A DNA stretch of 64,000 bases from Nonomuraea antri (GTDB lineage Bacteria; Actinomycetota; Actinomycetes; Streptosporangiales; Streptosporangiaceae), in assembly GCF_013283785.1 (NCBI RefSeq), contig NZ_JABCPZ010000007.1, positions 42,689 to 106,688 on the forward strand, read 5' to 3'. The notes below the pieces were generated by a model. It did no database searches and was not told where the DNA came from. It saw only the letters and a list, made by a program, of their open reading frames with translations. This document shows positions 25,018 through 34,679 of the stretch, piece by piece; the first letter of the stretch is position 1, and the number at the start of each line of letters is the position of its first letter. A program made the translations under genes and the position numbers.

Positions 25018-25616
25018 TGGCGGTTGCCGTTGATGAGTCTGCGTACTCCGTAGGTGATCGCCACCACGATCAGGGCCAGCGCGGCCAGCACCGGCAGCAG
25101 CAGTTCGGCGTGCCGCCGCACCACGCCGCCGGCCACCGCGCCCAGCGTCACGTACGTGCTCACCCACGCGGTGCTGCCCACCGTCGCCCACAACATGAAC
25201 CTGCGGTACGACATCCCGACCGTGCCCGCCACGGCCGGGGTCAGCGCGTGCAGCACCGGCACGAAGTACGCCAGCGCCAGCGCCCACCCCGACCGGTCGA
25301 GCAGCCGCTCGGCCTTGCGCCAGCGCCGCTCGCCGATGCGCCGCCCCAGCCGGCCGTGCCGTAGCCGGGCGCCGTACCTGCGGCCCAGCCAGTGACCACC
25401 CGACGCGCCCGCGAAGCAGGCCGCGATGCCCCCGGCGATCAGCACCAGCGCCTCGCCCACGCTGTCCGCGGTGGCCCCCGCGAGCAGCAGCAGCGTGTCG
25501 CCCGGCGTGATGAGCCCGACTCCGACCGAGGCGTCCAGCGTCAGGAAGATCAGCATGATCGGGAGCACCACGCCGAGGTCCTGCCTGGTGACGAAGTCGA
25601 GCAGGTCGTTGAGCAT
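25011..25616 (-). CDS. DedA-family membrane protein (divergent)
   Basis: 201 residues with about five membrane segments. The DedA/SNARE-associated layout is recognisable: LITPGDTLLLLAGATA, then GASGGHWLGRRYGARL, a basic loop, and YFVPVLHALTPAVAGTVGMSYRRFMLW. DedA proteins act in lipid carrier or undecaprenyl-phosphate handling and proton homeostasis. Two usual residues differ: an Asp where many members have Glu before the PGD motif, and His where the F.P..R motif has Arg. Function may be altered. Convergent with dxs. Confidence 0.8.
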   Translation of the reverse strand: MLNDLLDFVTRQDLGVVLPIMLIFLTLDASVGVGLITPGDTLLLLAGATADSVGEALVLIAGGIAACFAGASGGHWLGRRYGARLRHGRLGRRIGERRWRKAERLLDRSGWALALAYFVPVLHALTPAVAGTVGMSYRRFMLWATVGSTAWVSTYVTLGAVAGGVVRRHAELLLPVLAALALIVVAITYGVRRLINGNRHH

Positions 25617-25696
25617 GATTTCCCCCTGCTACCCGCCGACGACGGCTTCAGCGGAAAAACGCATGATCACGAACAGTGTGGGAAGGATCGCTGGGC

Positions 25697-27178
25697 GTGG
25701 ACATCTTTCGCACGAAGAGTGTCGAGCAGTCGATTCGCGACACCGAAGCCCCCGAGCACCAGCTGAGGAAGCGCCTGACCGCCGTCGATCTCACCGTCTT
25801 CGGCATCGGCGTCATCGTCGGCACCGGTATCTTCGTGCTCACGGGCCAGGTGGCCAAGACCATGGCGGGTCCGGCGGTGGCGATCTCGTTCGTCGTCGCG
25901 GGCGTCGTCTGTGGCCTGGCGGCCCTGTGCTACGCCGAGTTCGCCTCCACGATCCCGGTGGCCGGGTCCGCCTACACCTTCTCCTTCGCCACGCTGGGCG
26001 AGTTCCCCGCCTGGATCATCGGCTGGGACCTGATGCTGGAGCTGGCGCTGGCCGCCGCCGTGGTGTCGGTCGGCTGGTCGGGCTACTTCGCCTCCATGCT
26101 GGAGTCGGTCGGTGTGCACCTGCCGGCCGCGCTGGCCGGCGACGATCCGGTGGTGAACCTGCCCGCGGTGCTCATCGTGCTGCTCCTGACGATCGTGCTG
26201 GCCGTGGGCATCAAGCTGTCCTCGCGCGTCAACCTGACCCTGGTCATCGTCAAGATCGCGGTGGTGCTGCTGGTCATCGTGGCCGGGCTGTTCTTCGTCA
26301 AGGGGCAGAACTACTCGCCGTTCATCCCCGAGCCGGTGCCGCTGCCGCCCGGGCAGGGCATGGAGGCGCCGCTGATCCAGGTGATGTTCGGGATCACGCC
26401 GGTCGCGTTCGGGGTGATCGGCATCTTCTCAGCCGCGGCGATCGTGTTCTTCGCCTTCATCGGCTTCGACATCGTCGCCACCGCCTCCGAGGAGACCATC
26501 CACCCGCAGCGTGACGTGCCGCGCGGCATCCTGGGCTCGCTGGCCATCTGCACCGCCCTGTACGTGGCCGTGTCGGTGGTCGTCACCGGCATGCAGCGCT
26601 ACAGCGAGCTGAGCACGGCGGCGCCGCTGTCCGACGCGTTCACCGCCGTCGGCTACCCCTGGCTGGCGACGATCATCAGCGTCGGCGCGATCGCCGGTCT
26701 GACCACGGTGGTGCTGGTGCTGCTGCTCGGCCAGACCCGGGTGATGTTCGCGATGTGCCGCGACGGGCTGCTGCCGCGATCGCTGGCCAAGGTGAGCCCG
26801 CACTACGGCACGCCGGCCAGGCTCACGGTCATCATCGGGCTGGTGACGATGGCGCTGGCCGGGTTCGTGTCGTTCGGCGAGCTGGCCGAACTGGTCAACA
26901 TCGGCACGCTGTTCGCGTTCGTGGTGGTCTCGATCGGCGTGGTCGTGCTCCGGCGCACCCGTCCGGACCTGGAGCGGGCCTTCCGCGCCCCGCTGGTGCC
27001 GGTGCTGCCGATCGTGTCCGTGCTGGCCTGCGTCTACCTGATGCTCAACCTGCCGGTGCAGACGTGGATCCGCTTCGTGGTCTGGATGGCCATCGGGCTC
27101 GTCCTGTACTTCGCGTACGGCTACTGGAACAGCCGGGCGGCCCGGCGCGCGACTCACTTGCCTAAAGCTGACCTCTGA
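25697..27178 (+). CDS. APC-family amino acid permease (CAT-type)
   Basis: 493 residues from GTG 25697, chosen for GGAAGGA 9 bases upstream; a GTG or ATG-like start at 25676 lacks a site. About twelve to fourteen hydrophobic segments. The first carries VFGIGVIVGTGIFVLTG, the APC substrate-binding glycine motif; FFAFIGFDIVATASEETIHPQRDVPRG is the conserved segment-6 region of cationic amino acid transporters. Imports an amino acid, probably coupled to protons; specificity unknown. Confidence 0.88.
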   Translation: MDIFRTKSVEQSIRDTEAPEHQLRKRLTAVDLTVFGIGVIVGTGIFVLTGQVAKTMAGPAVAISFVVAGVVCGLAALCYAEFASTIPVAGSAYTFSFATLGEFPAWIIGWDLMLELALAAAVVSVGWSGYFASMLESVGVHLPAALAGDDPVVNLPAVLIVLLLTIVLAVGIKLSSRVNLTLVIVKIAVVLLVIVAGLFFVKGQNYSPFIPEPVPLPPGQGMEAPLIQVMFGITPVAFGVIGIFSAAAIVFFAFIGFDIVATASEETIHPQRDVPRGILGSLAICTALYVAVSVVVTGMQRYSELSTAAPLSDAFTAVGYPWLATIISVGAIAGLTTVVLVLLLGQTRVMFAMCRDGLLPRSLAKVSPHYGTPARLTVIIGLVTMALAGFVSFGELAELVNIGTLFAFVVVSIGVVVLRRTRPDLERAFRAPLVPVLPIVSVLACVYLMLNLPVQTWIRFVVWMAIGLVLYFAYGYWNSRAARRATHLPKADL

Positions 27179-27228
27179 GCTTACGGTGTGCGCAATAATG
27201 CGCACCCACACCCCCCGGAGGCCAGCGC

Positions 27229-30200
27229 ATGCGCAGACTCGCGTGCTGGTTAGCGAGCGCGGTGGTCGCCGCGTTCGGCGCCATCGCCCTGCCCGCCACC
27301 GCCCACGCCGCGACGCTCGACCCGTTCTCCGCGCTCACCGCGGAGAACGGCGTCTACACCGCGAGCGCGGGCAGCGCCAAGCTCAGAGTCACCTTCCAGA
27401 AGGACGACGTGTTCCGGGTCGAACTGGCCCCTGACGGCACGTTCACCGACCCGGCCAACACCGGGACCGGCTCGAAGATCATCGCCAAGACCGACTACGC
27501 GCCGGTGCCCAGCTCGCACCAGGAGTTCGACGACCGGTACGAGATCAGGACCGCCGCCGTCACGGTCAAGCTGGCCAAGAACCCGCCGCTGATCAGCGTC
27601 CACCGCGCCGACGGCAGCCTCGTCCTGGCCGAGAAGCAGCCGCTGAGCTGGGACACCGCGGGCACCAGGCAGACCCTCGCCCCCGCGCCCGACGAGCAGT
27701 TCTTCGGCGGCGGCATGCAGAACGGCCGGCTCAACCACACCGGCGCCGCCATCCGCATCACCAACGACTTCGACTGGGACGACGGCGGCAACCCCAACGC
27801 CGCCCCCTACTACGTCAGCAGCGCCGGCTACGGCGTGCTGCGCGACACGTTCGCGCCCGGCGGCTACGACTTCGCCCAGCCGGTCGTGACCACGCACCAG
27901 GAGCAGCGCTTCGACGCCTTCTACTTCGTCGCGCCCAAGGCGTTCGACCTGAAGACGCCGCTGGACCGCTACACCGAGCTGACCGGCCGGCCGATGATGC
28001 CGCCGATCTACGGCCTGGAGATGGGCGACGCCGACTGCTACAACCACTCCAGCCCGACCTACACCGGCACCAGGAACCCGGCCAAGTGGACCACCCCCGA
28101 CGCGGTCAAGGTCGCCCAGGGCTACCTGGACCACGACATGCCGCGCGGCTGGATGCTGGTCAACGATGGCTACGGCTGCGAGTACCAGCAGCTCAAGGAG
28201 ACCGGCGACGCGCTGCGCCAGCGCGGCATCGAGATGGGCCTGTGGACCCAGCGGGCGCTGACCAACCAGGAGTGGGAGGTCAAGGAGGCCGGGGTGCGCG
28301 TGCGCAAGCTCGACGTGGCCTGGGTCGGCGCCGGCTACCGGCACGCGCTGACCGCCTGCGACACCGCCGACCAGGGCATCGAGCAGCACTCCGACGCCCG
28401 CGGCTTCGTCTGGATGGTCGAGGGCTGGGCCGGGTCGCAGCGCTGCGCGGTGCAGTGGACCGGCGACCACTACGGCACGCTCGACGCGATCCGCTGGCAG
28501 ATCCCGGCCATCACCGGCGCCGGGCTGTCCGGCATGCCGTTCACGGCCGGCGACATCGACGGCATCTTCGGCGGCTCGGGCCCGTCGTACACGCGTGACC
28601 TGCAGTGGAAGGCGTTCAGCCCGGTGCTCATGTCGATGTCCGGCTGGGCCGCCAAGGACAAGCAGCCGTGGACGCAGGGCGAGCCGTACACCTCGATCAA
28701 CCGCAAGTACCTCAAGCTGCGCGAGCGGCTGCTGCCCTATCTCTACACCTACGCCGCGCAGGCGCACAGGACCGGCGCTCCGGTCAACCGCGCCCTGGTC
28801 ATGGAATATCCGGCGGACAAGGCCACCTGGAACCTCAAGGACCAGTTCCTGGCCGGCCGCGACTTCCTGGTCGCGCCCGTCTACCGGCCCGGCGACGTAC
28901 GCGACGGCATCTACCTGCCGGAAGGCCGCTGGGTCGACTACTGGACCGGCAAGGTGCACAACGGCCCGGCCACGCTGAACGGCTACCACGCGCCGCTGGA
29001 CACGCTGCCGGTGTTCGTCCGGGCCGGGGCGATCGTGCCCATGTACAAGGCGGGCATCAACAACCACTCCGAGGTCAGGGCCGAGGACCCGCTGACCCTG
29101 GACGTCTACCCGCTCGGCGACTCGTCCTTCGACCTGTACGCCGACGACGGCAGGACCAGGGCGTACGCGGCCGGCCAGAGCGCCACGCAGCGCTTCACCG
29201 TCGACGCCCCGGACAAGGGCGTCGGCACCGTCAGGATCGGCATCGGGCCGATCGAGGGCGCGTACGCCGGCAAGCCGGCCGCGCGGCCGTACGAGCTGAA
29301 CGTGCACACCGGGCGCGCGCCCGCCGTGATCCTGCACGGCAAGCGCCCGCTGGCGAAGATCGGCAAGGCCGCCTACGAGAGCGGCCAGACCGGCTGGTAC
29401 GCCGACGGCACGCTGGTCAAGGCCCGCATCCCGGCCGTGGCCGCCACCGGCTCCGCCGAACTGGAACTGGTCGGCGCGGGCGTGGTCGGCGGGCTGTTCC
29501 CCGGCGACACCGACGTCACGCTGACGGCCGAGCTGCCCGCGCTGATGACGCCGGCCACGTCGGTGACCGTGCCGGTCACCTTCACCAACCGGACCGGGCT
29601 GCCGGCGCGCGGCGTCGAGCTGGGCCTCACCGTGCCCGACGGCTGGACGGCCCCGGCCGCGGTGAACGCGGGCATCGTGCTCGACGGAAAGTCCGTGACC
29701 AGGCAGGTCGAGGTCCGGGTGCCGGACGAGGCGACGCCGGGCGCGGTGACGCTGATCGCGACCGGGTCGTACCGGGCGCACGTCGACCGGCAGGAGGTCA
29801 CCGCGGCGCTGGCGTCGCGGGTGCCGTACAGGTCGCTGGCGGCGGCGTTCAACAACGTGGGCGGCAGCGACGACGCCGACACCACGAAGGGGAACATCGA
29901 CGGCGGCGGCTCCAGCTTCTCGCGGCAGAAGCTGGCCGCGATCGGGCTGACGCCTGGCGCGAGTGTGACGGCTCAGGGCGTCGCGTTCACCTGGCCGTCC
30001 GCCGAGGCCGGCAAGCCGGACAACGTGGCCGGTCAGGGCCAGACGATCGCGCTCACCGGCCAGGGCAACCACCTGGCCTTCCTCGGCACCGGCACCAGCG
30101 GCTCGGCGTCGGGCCCGCTGACCGTGCACTACGAGGACGGCTCGACGGGCACGGCCACGCTCGGGTTCGCCAACTGGTGCTGCCTCGACCCGGCCGCGTA

Positions 30201-30840
30201 CGGCTCCAAGGTGGCCTTCTCCCACAAGGGCAAGAACACCGCGACCGGCCCCAACCAATACCCGACCACCGATTACCGCATCTTCTACCAGCAAGTCCGG
30301 ATAAATCCGGAAAAGAAGGTGGTTGCGGTGACGATGCCGGACAACGGGGCCGTGCACGTGTTCGCCGCCACCACCGCCACCCTCACCCTGCCCGCCCCGC
30401 CCAAGGGCCAGGTCTGGGCCTCCGACCACCCGTGGCTGTCGGCCACCAACGGCTGGGGCCCGGTCGAGAAGGACCGCAGCAACGGCGAGAGCGGCGCCGG
30501 CGACGGCCGTCCGCTCACCCTGGGCGGCGTCGTCCACGACAAGGGCCTCGGCGCGCACGCCAAGTCCACCGTGTCGTACTTCCTGGGCGGCGCCTGCACG
30601 TCCTTCACCGCCACGATCGGCGTCGACGACGAGATCCCCGGCTACGGCTCGGTGGTCTTCGCGGTCGTCGCCGACGGCGAGCAGGTCTACCGCTCGGGCA
30701 CCCTGACGGGCGCCTCGGCCCCCGTCGAGGTCACCGCCGACCTCAAGGGCGCCCAGTACGTGGACCTCGTCCTGGAGGACGCCGGCAACGGCAACGCCGG
30801 CGACCACGGAGACTGGGCGGCGGCCAGATTCACCTGCTGA
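27229..30840 (+). CDS. Secreted GH31 alpha-glycosidase with NEW3 and NPCBM domains
   Basis: 1,203 residues. Signal peptide (1-27, cleavage after AHA). An N-terminal beta-sandwich leads to the GH31 barrel (about 230-600): nucleophile Asp362 in VRKLDVAWVG and acid/base Asp413 in QWTGDHYGT. Then a distal beta domain, a NEW3 (NPCBM-associated) domain about 770-860, a second all-beta region, and a C-terminal NPCBM domain (about 1060-1203: DHPWLSATNGWGPVEKDRS, VHDKGLGAHA, GVDDE) that binds carbohydrate. Likely an exported alpha-glycosidase acting on a plant, fungal or bacterial glycan; alpha-galactosidase or alpha-glucosidase are possible. Single gene, closed by a strong terminator. Confidence 0.88.
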   Translation: MRRLACWLASAVVAAFGAIALPATAHAATLDPFSALTAENGVYTASAGSAKLRVTFQKDDVFRVELAPDGTFTDPANTGTGSKIIAKTDYAPVPSSHQEFDDRYEIRTAAVTVKLAKNPPLISVHRADGSLVLAEKQPLSWDTAGTRQTLAPAPDEQFFGGGMQNGRLNHTGAAIRITNDFDWDDGGNPNAAPYYVSSAGYGVLRDTFAPGGYDFAQPVVTTHQEQRFDAFYFVAPKAFDLKTPLDRYTELTGRPMMPPIYGLEMGDADCYNHSSPTYTGTRNPAKWTTPDAVKVAQGYLDHDMPRGWMLVNDGYGCEYQQLKETGDALRQRGIEMGLWTQRALTNQEWEVKEAGVRVRKLDVAWVGAGYRHALTACDTADQGIEQHSDARGFVWMVEGWAGSQRCAVQWTGDHYGTLDAIRWQIPAITGAGLSGMPFTAGDIDGIFGGSGPSYTRDLQWKAFSPVLMSMSGWAAKDKQPWTQGEPYTSINRKYLKLRERLLPYLYTYAAQAHRTGAPVNRALVMEYPADKATWNLKDQFLAGRDFLVAPVYRPGDVRDGIYLPEGRWVDYWTGKVHNGPATLNGYHAPLDTLPVFVRAGAIVPMYKAGINNHSEVRAEDPLTLDVYPLGDSSFDLYADDGRTRAYAAGQSATQRFTVDAPDKGVGTVRIGIGPIEGAYAGKPAARPYELNVHTGRAPAVILHGKRPLAKIGKAAYESGQTGWYADGTLVKARIPAVAATGSAELELVGAGVVGGLFPGDTDVTLTAELPALMTPATSVTVPVTFTNRTGLPARGVELGLTVPDGWTAPAAVNAGIVLDGKSVTRQVEVRVPDEATPGAVTLIATGSYRAHVDRQEVTAALASRVPYRSLAAAFNNVGGSDDADTTKGNIDGGGSSFSRQKLAAIGLTPGASVTAQGVAFTWPSAEAGKPDNVAGQGQTIALTGQGNHLAFLGTGTSGSASGPLTVHYEDGSTGTATLGFANWCCLDPAAYGSKVAFSHKGKNTATGPNQYPTTDYRIFYQQVRINPEKKVVAVTMPDNGAVHVFAATTATLTLPAPPKGQVWASDHPWLSATNGWGPVEKDRSNGESGAGDGRPLTLGGVVHDKGLGAHAKSTVSYFLGGACTSFTATIGVDDEIPGYGSVVFAVVADGEQVYRSGTLTGASAPVEVTADLKGAQYVDLVLEDAGNGNAGDHGDWAAARFTC

Positions 30841-30847
30841 CACGACC

Positions 30848-30876
30848 GAGGGGATGGGCGTGAAGCCCATCCCCTC
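30848..30876. terminator. Bidirectional terminator between GH31 and SSI genes
   Basis: Perfect 12-bp stem GAGGGGATGGGC/GCCCATCCCCTC with a 5-base loop, centred between the convergent stops at 30840 and 30892. Confidence 0.88.
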
Positions 30877-30891
30877 AGGAGAAGACCTCGC

Positions 30892-31278
30892 TCAGAGCGA
30901 GAGCAGCGCCCCGGTGCGCGCCTTCATCAGGCACTCGTTGCCGAAGATCGTGGCGTACCGCACCGGCTTGCCGCGCCACATGCCCGCCACGACGACGGCG
31001 TGCGGCGTGAGCTCCTTCGTGCAGACCGGCCGGGGGTTGACGTTGACCTTGGCCGGGTCGCCCTTCGCCTTGCGCAGCAGCCCGCACGCCGCCTTGGCGG
31101 CCGGGTGGGTGCCGCCGTCGGGGTTGCAGTAGAGCCAGTCCGTCTTCGTGGTTCCGTTCTTCACCGCGACGACGACCTTGAGCTTGGCCTTGGGCTCGGC
31201 CGCCGCGATCGCGGGAGGGGACGCCGCCGCGAACACGAAGGCTCCACAGAGCGCGAGGGTGCTGAGTGATCTCATCAT
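30892..31278 (-). CDS. SSI-family secreted subtilisin/trypsin inhibitor
   Basis: 128 residues from the first of two tandem ATGs (31278), 5 bases after GGAGAG; longer starts are unsupported. Signal peptide 1-27. The mature part keeps the SSI pattern with four cysteines (51, 65, 86, 116), GTHPAAKAACGLLRKAKGD, and the end FGNECLMKA. By alignment to Streptomyces SSI the reactive bond follows CTK, so P1 is Lys88 (P1' Glu89), which predicts inhibition of trypsin-like rather than only subtilisin-like proteases. It guards secreted proteins or controls endogenous proteases; the zinc peptidases in this window would not be targets of a serine-protease inhibitor. Confidence 0.88.
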   Translation of the reverse strand: MMRSLSTLALCGAFVFAAASPPAIAAAEPKAKLKVVVAVKNGTTKTDWLYCNPDGGTHPAAKAACGLLRKAKGDPAKVNVNPRPVCTKELTPHAVVVAGMWRGKPVRYATIFGNECLMKARTGALLSL

Positions 31279-31359
31279 GATTACTCTCCGTTCGTGGGAC
31301 GGCACCACACGCTACGGAGGCGGAAGTCACGAACGAGGGTCACCCGGGCAAAGCCCGCG

Positions 31360-33459
31360 TCAAGCAGGCAAGGACGCCACGCCCGGCGCGAGGAAGCGCG
31401 GCTCGGCGTAGCCGGTCCTGTCCAGGTACGGGGTGATCCCGCCCAGGTGGAACGGCCAGCCGGCGCCCAGGATCATGCACAGGTCGATGTCCTCGGCCGC
31501 CGCGACCACGCCCTCGTCGAGCATGATCCGCACCTCCTCGGACAGCGCCCGCAGCACCCGCTCGCGCACCTGCTCGGCCGTTGACGGCCCAGCGGATGGC
31601 GGGGTGCCGCCCGCGAACAGCGCCACCGCCTCCTCATCCAGCGAGAAGTCCGGACGGTAGACGCCCGGCTTGCCCGAGGCGACCAGCTTGCCCATGTTCT
31701 CCGACACGCCGAACCGGCCGGGGAAGGCCGCGTGCAGCGTCTCGGCCACGTGCAGGCCGACCGCCGGGCCGACCAGCTGCAGCAGCGCGAACGGCGTCAT
31801 CGGCAGGCCGAGCCCGTCGAGCGAGTGCTCGGCCGTCTCCAGCGGTGTGCCCTCGTCCACGGCCGCGATGACCTCGCCCATGAACCGGGTCAGCAGCCGG
31901 TTGACCACGAACGCCGGAGCGTCCTTGACCAGCACCGACGACTTGCGCAGCGACTTGCCGACGGCGAAGGCGGTGGCCAGCGTGGCGTCGTCGGTGGCCG
32001 CGCCCTTGATGATCTCCAGCAGCGGCATGACCGCGACCGGATTGAAGAAGTGGAAGCCGACCAGCCGCTCCGGGTGCGCCAGGTCCGCGCCCATTTCGGT
32101 CAGCGACAGCGACGAGGTGTTGGTGGCCAGCACGCACCCGGCCGAGACCACGGCCTCCACCTCGGCGAAGACCTGCTTCTTGACCGCCAGGTCCTCGAAG
32201 ACCGCCTCGATGACGAAGTCGGCGTCGGCGAAGGCGTCCTTGGTCAGCGACCCGGTCACCAGCGCCTTGAGCCGGTTCGCCTGGTCGGCGGACACGCGGC
32301 CCTTGCCGAGCAGCTTGTCGACCTCGGCGTGCACGTACCCGACGCCCTTGTCCAGCCGCGCCTGGTCGAGGTCGGTCAGCACGACCGGCACCTCCAGGCG
32401 GCGCGCGAACAGCAGCGCCATCTGCGAGGCCATCAGGCCCGCGCCCACCACGCCGACCTTGGTGACCTTGCGCGCCAGCGCCTTGTCGGGCGCGCCCGCG
32501 GGCCGCTTGGCCCGGCGCTGCACCAGGTCGAAGGAGTAGAGACCGGCCCGCAGCTCGTCGCTCATCAGCAGGTCGGCCAGCGCCTCGTCCTCGGCCGCGA
32601 AGCCCTCGTCACGCGAGGCCGTCTCGGCCAGGGCGATCAGGTCGAGCGCCCGGTAGGGGGCGGGGGAGGCGCCGCGCAGCTTCATGTCCACCAGGAAGCG
32701 CGCGTCGCCGACGGCCTTGGCCCAGCCGTCGAAGCTCTGCCGCTCGATCGCGACCTCGCCGCTCAGCACCCGGGACGCCCAGCGCAGCGACTCCTCCAGG
32801 AAGTCGGCCGGCTCGAACAGCGCGTCGGCGACGCCCAGCTCGAACGCCTGCTTCCCCTTGATCATCCGGTTCTGGGCCAGCGGGTTCTCGATGATCAGCT
32901 TGATCGCGTTCGCCGGGCCGATCAGGCGGGGGAGCAGCTGCGTGCCGCCCCAGCCGGGCACCAGGCCGAGGAAGCACTCGGGCAGCGCGACCGCGGGCAC
33001 GCCGGCCGAGATCGTCCGGTAGGTGCAGTGCAGCGCGATCTCCAGGCCGCCGCCCATGGCCGCGCCGTTGACGAACGCGAACGACGGCACCGCCAGCTCG
33101 CCCAGCCGCCTGAACACGTGGTGTCCCAGCGCGCCGATGGCCAGCGCCTCCTCGCGGGAGGCCACCGTGGCCGCGCCCTTGAGGTCCGCGCCCACGCCGA
33201 AGATGAACGGCTTGCCGGTCACGCCGACCGCCGCCAGGTCCGTGCGGGCCGCGATCGCGTCGAGCGCGTCGTTCAGCGCCAGCAGGCCCTGCGGCCCGAA
33301 CGTGTTCGGCTTGGTGTGGTCGAAGCCGTTGTCCAGGGTGATCAGCGCCATCGTGCCGGCGCCGCCGGGCAGCGTCACATCGCGCACCAGCGCCTTGGTG
33401 ACGACCTCGCCGGTGTCCTTCGCGCTCAGCAGCGAGCGCCAGGTCTCGATGTCACTCAT
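31360..33459 (-). CDS. fadB: Multifunctional 3-hydroxyacyl-CoA dehydrogenase / enoyl-CoA hydratase
   Basis: 699 residues; ATG 33459 overlaps the thiolase stop by 4 bases (ATGA). N-terminal crotonase domain (about 1-300) with VNGAAMGGGLEIALHCTYR and the glutamate-bearing LPECFLGLVPGWGGTQLLPR. Then NAD-binding KVGVVGAGLMASQMALLFA (about 345-365), FHFFNPVAVMPLLEII and VKDAPAFVVNRLLTRFM of the dehydrogenase. Together they hydrate and oxidise enoyl-CoA in fatty-acid beta-oxidation, with the product passed to the thiolase upstream. The usual GAGxMGxG is GAGLMASQ here. Conserved pair in actinobacteria. Confidence 0.93.
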   Translation of the reverse strand: MSDIETWRSLLSAKDTGEVVTKALVRDVTLPGGAGTMALITLDNGFDHTKPNTFGPQGLLALNDALDAIAARTDLAAVGVTGKPFIFGVGADLKGAATVASREEALAIGALGHHVFRRLGELAVPSFAFVNGAAMGGGLEIALHCTYRTISAGVPAVALPECFLGLVPGWGGTQLLPRLIGPANAIKLIIENPLAQNRMIKGKQAFELGVADALFEPADFLEESLRWASRVLSGEVAIERQSFDGWAKAVGDARFLVDMKLRGASPAPYRALDLIALAETASRDEGFAAEDEALADLLMSDELRAGLYSFDLVQRRAKRPAGAPDKALARKVTKVGVVGAGLMASQMALLFARRLEVPVVLTDLDQARLDKGVGYVHAEVDKLLGKGRVSADQANRLKALVTGSLTKDAFADADFVIEAVFEDLAVKKQVFAEVEAVVSAGCVLATNTSSLSLTEMGADLAHPERLVGFHFFNPVAVMPLLEIIKGAATDDATLATAFAVGKSLRKSSVLVKDAPAFVVNRLLTRFMGEVIAAVDEGTPLETAEHSLDGLGLPMTPFALLQLVGPAVGLHVAETLHAAFPGRFGVSENMGKLVASGKPGVYRPDFSLDEEAVALFAGGTPPSAGPSTAEQVRERVLRALSEEVRIMLDEGVVAAAEDIDLCMILGAGWPFHLGGITPYLDRTGYAEPRFLAPGVASLPA

Positions 33460-34640
33460 GCCAGGTTCTCCCAGATCACAGTGCCGCCCATGCCCATGCC
33501 GACGCACATGGTGGTGATGCCGTACCGCACGTCGGGACGCTCGCCGAACTGCCGCGCGAGCTGCGTCATCAGCCGCACGCCCGAGGAGGCCAGCGGGTGG
33601 CCGAAGGCGATCGCGCCGCCGTACGGGTTGACCCGCGGGTCGTCGTCGGCGATGCCGAAGTGCTCCAGGAAGGCCAGCACCTGCACGGCGAACGCCTCGT
33701 TGATCTCGAACAGGCCGATGTCCTCGATGGACAGCCCGGCCAGGCGCAGCGCCCGCTCGGTCGACGGGATCGGGCCGACGCCCATGACCTCGGGGTCGAC
33801 ACCGGCGAACGCGTAGGAGACGAGCCGCATCTTCGGCGTCAGGCCCAGCTCGGCGGCGACGTCGGCGGCCGCGACGATACAGCCGGTGGCGCCGTCGTTG
33901 ATGCCCGAGGAGTTGCCCGCCGTCACGTTGCCGTGCGGGCGGAACGGCGTCTTGAGCGCGCTCAGCGCCTCCATCGTGGTGCCGGGTCGGGGCGCCTCGT
34001 CCTCGACCGCCAGGCCCCAGCCCTTCTCCGCCGTCCTGATCGCGGTGGGCACCAGGTCGGGCTGGATCTTGCCGTCGGCGTACGCCTTGGCCACCTTCTC
34101 CTGCGACAGCACCGCGTACGCGTCGGCCCGCTCCTTGCCGATCGACGGGTAGCGGTCGTGCAGGTTCTCCGCCGTCATGCCCATGACCAGGGCGCTCGGG
34201 TCGACCAGCTTCTCCGACAGGAAACGCGGGTTGGGGTCGACGCCCTCGCCCATCGGGTGCCTGCCCATGTGCTCGACGCCGCCCGCGATGGCCACGTCGT
34301 ACGCGCCGAACGCGATGCCGCCCGCGACCGTGGTCACCGCGGTCATCGCGCCCGCGCACATGCGGTCGATCGCGTAGCCGGGCACGCTCTTGGGCAGCCC
34401 GGCCAGCACCGCGGCCGACCGGCCGATGGTCAGGCCCTGGTCGCCGATCTGCGTGGTCGCGGCGATCGCGACCTCGTCCACCCGCTCAGGCGGCAGGTTG
34501 GGGTTGCGCCTGATGAGCTCGCGGATGACGCGGACGACCAGGTCGTCCGCGCGGGTTTCCGCATACAGCCCCTTCGGCCCTGACCTGCCGAAAGGCGTGC
34601 GCACGCCGTCGACGAACACGACGTCACGAGAGGAAGGCAC
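33456..34640 (-). CDS. fadA: Acetyl-CoA acyltransferase (thiolase)
   Basis: 394 residues. Nucleophile Cys95 in IDRMCAGAMTAV, catalytic His348 in AFGHPLASSG and base Cys379 in TTMCVGMGMGG: all three thiolase motifs are intact. Cleaves 3-ketoacyl-CoA with CoA in the last step of beta-oxidation. First gene of a two-gene operon with fadB. The upstream gap to the next minus-strand gene is only 39 bases, so its promoter may lie inside the 3' end of that gene or be read-through from it. Confidence 0.94.
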   Translation of the reverse strand: MPSSRDVVFVDGVRTPFGRSGPKGLYAETRADDLVVRVIRELIRRNPNLPPERVDEVAIAATTQIGDQGLTIGRSAAVLAGLPKSVPGYAIDRMCAGAMTAVTTVAGGIAFGAYDVAIAGGVEHMGRHPMGEGVDPNPRFLSEKLVDPSALVMGMTAENLHDRYPSIGKERADAYAVLSQEKVAKAYADGKIQPDLVPTAIRTAEKGWGLAVEDEAPRPGTTMEALSALKTPFRPHGNVTAGNSSGINDGATGCIVAAADVAAELGLTPKMRLVSYAFAGVDPEVMGVGPIPSTERALRLAGLSIEDIGLFEINEAFAVQVLAFLEHFGIADDDPRVNPYGGAIAFGHPLASSGVRLMTQLARQFGERPDVRYGITTMCVGMGMGGTVIWENLA

Positions 34641-34679
34641 GGATTCGCTCCTCGTTGCTGGATGGTTTCCGCGCCTATG

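Noticed and set aside
2251..34359. Many very long antisense or alternate-frame ORFs (for example over the amidase, GH3, GH31 and fadB genes)
   Set aside because: They are Arg/Gly/Ala-rich shadows caused by high GC, lack conserved motifs, and cover well-supported genes.
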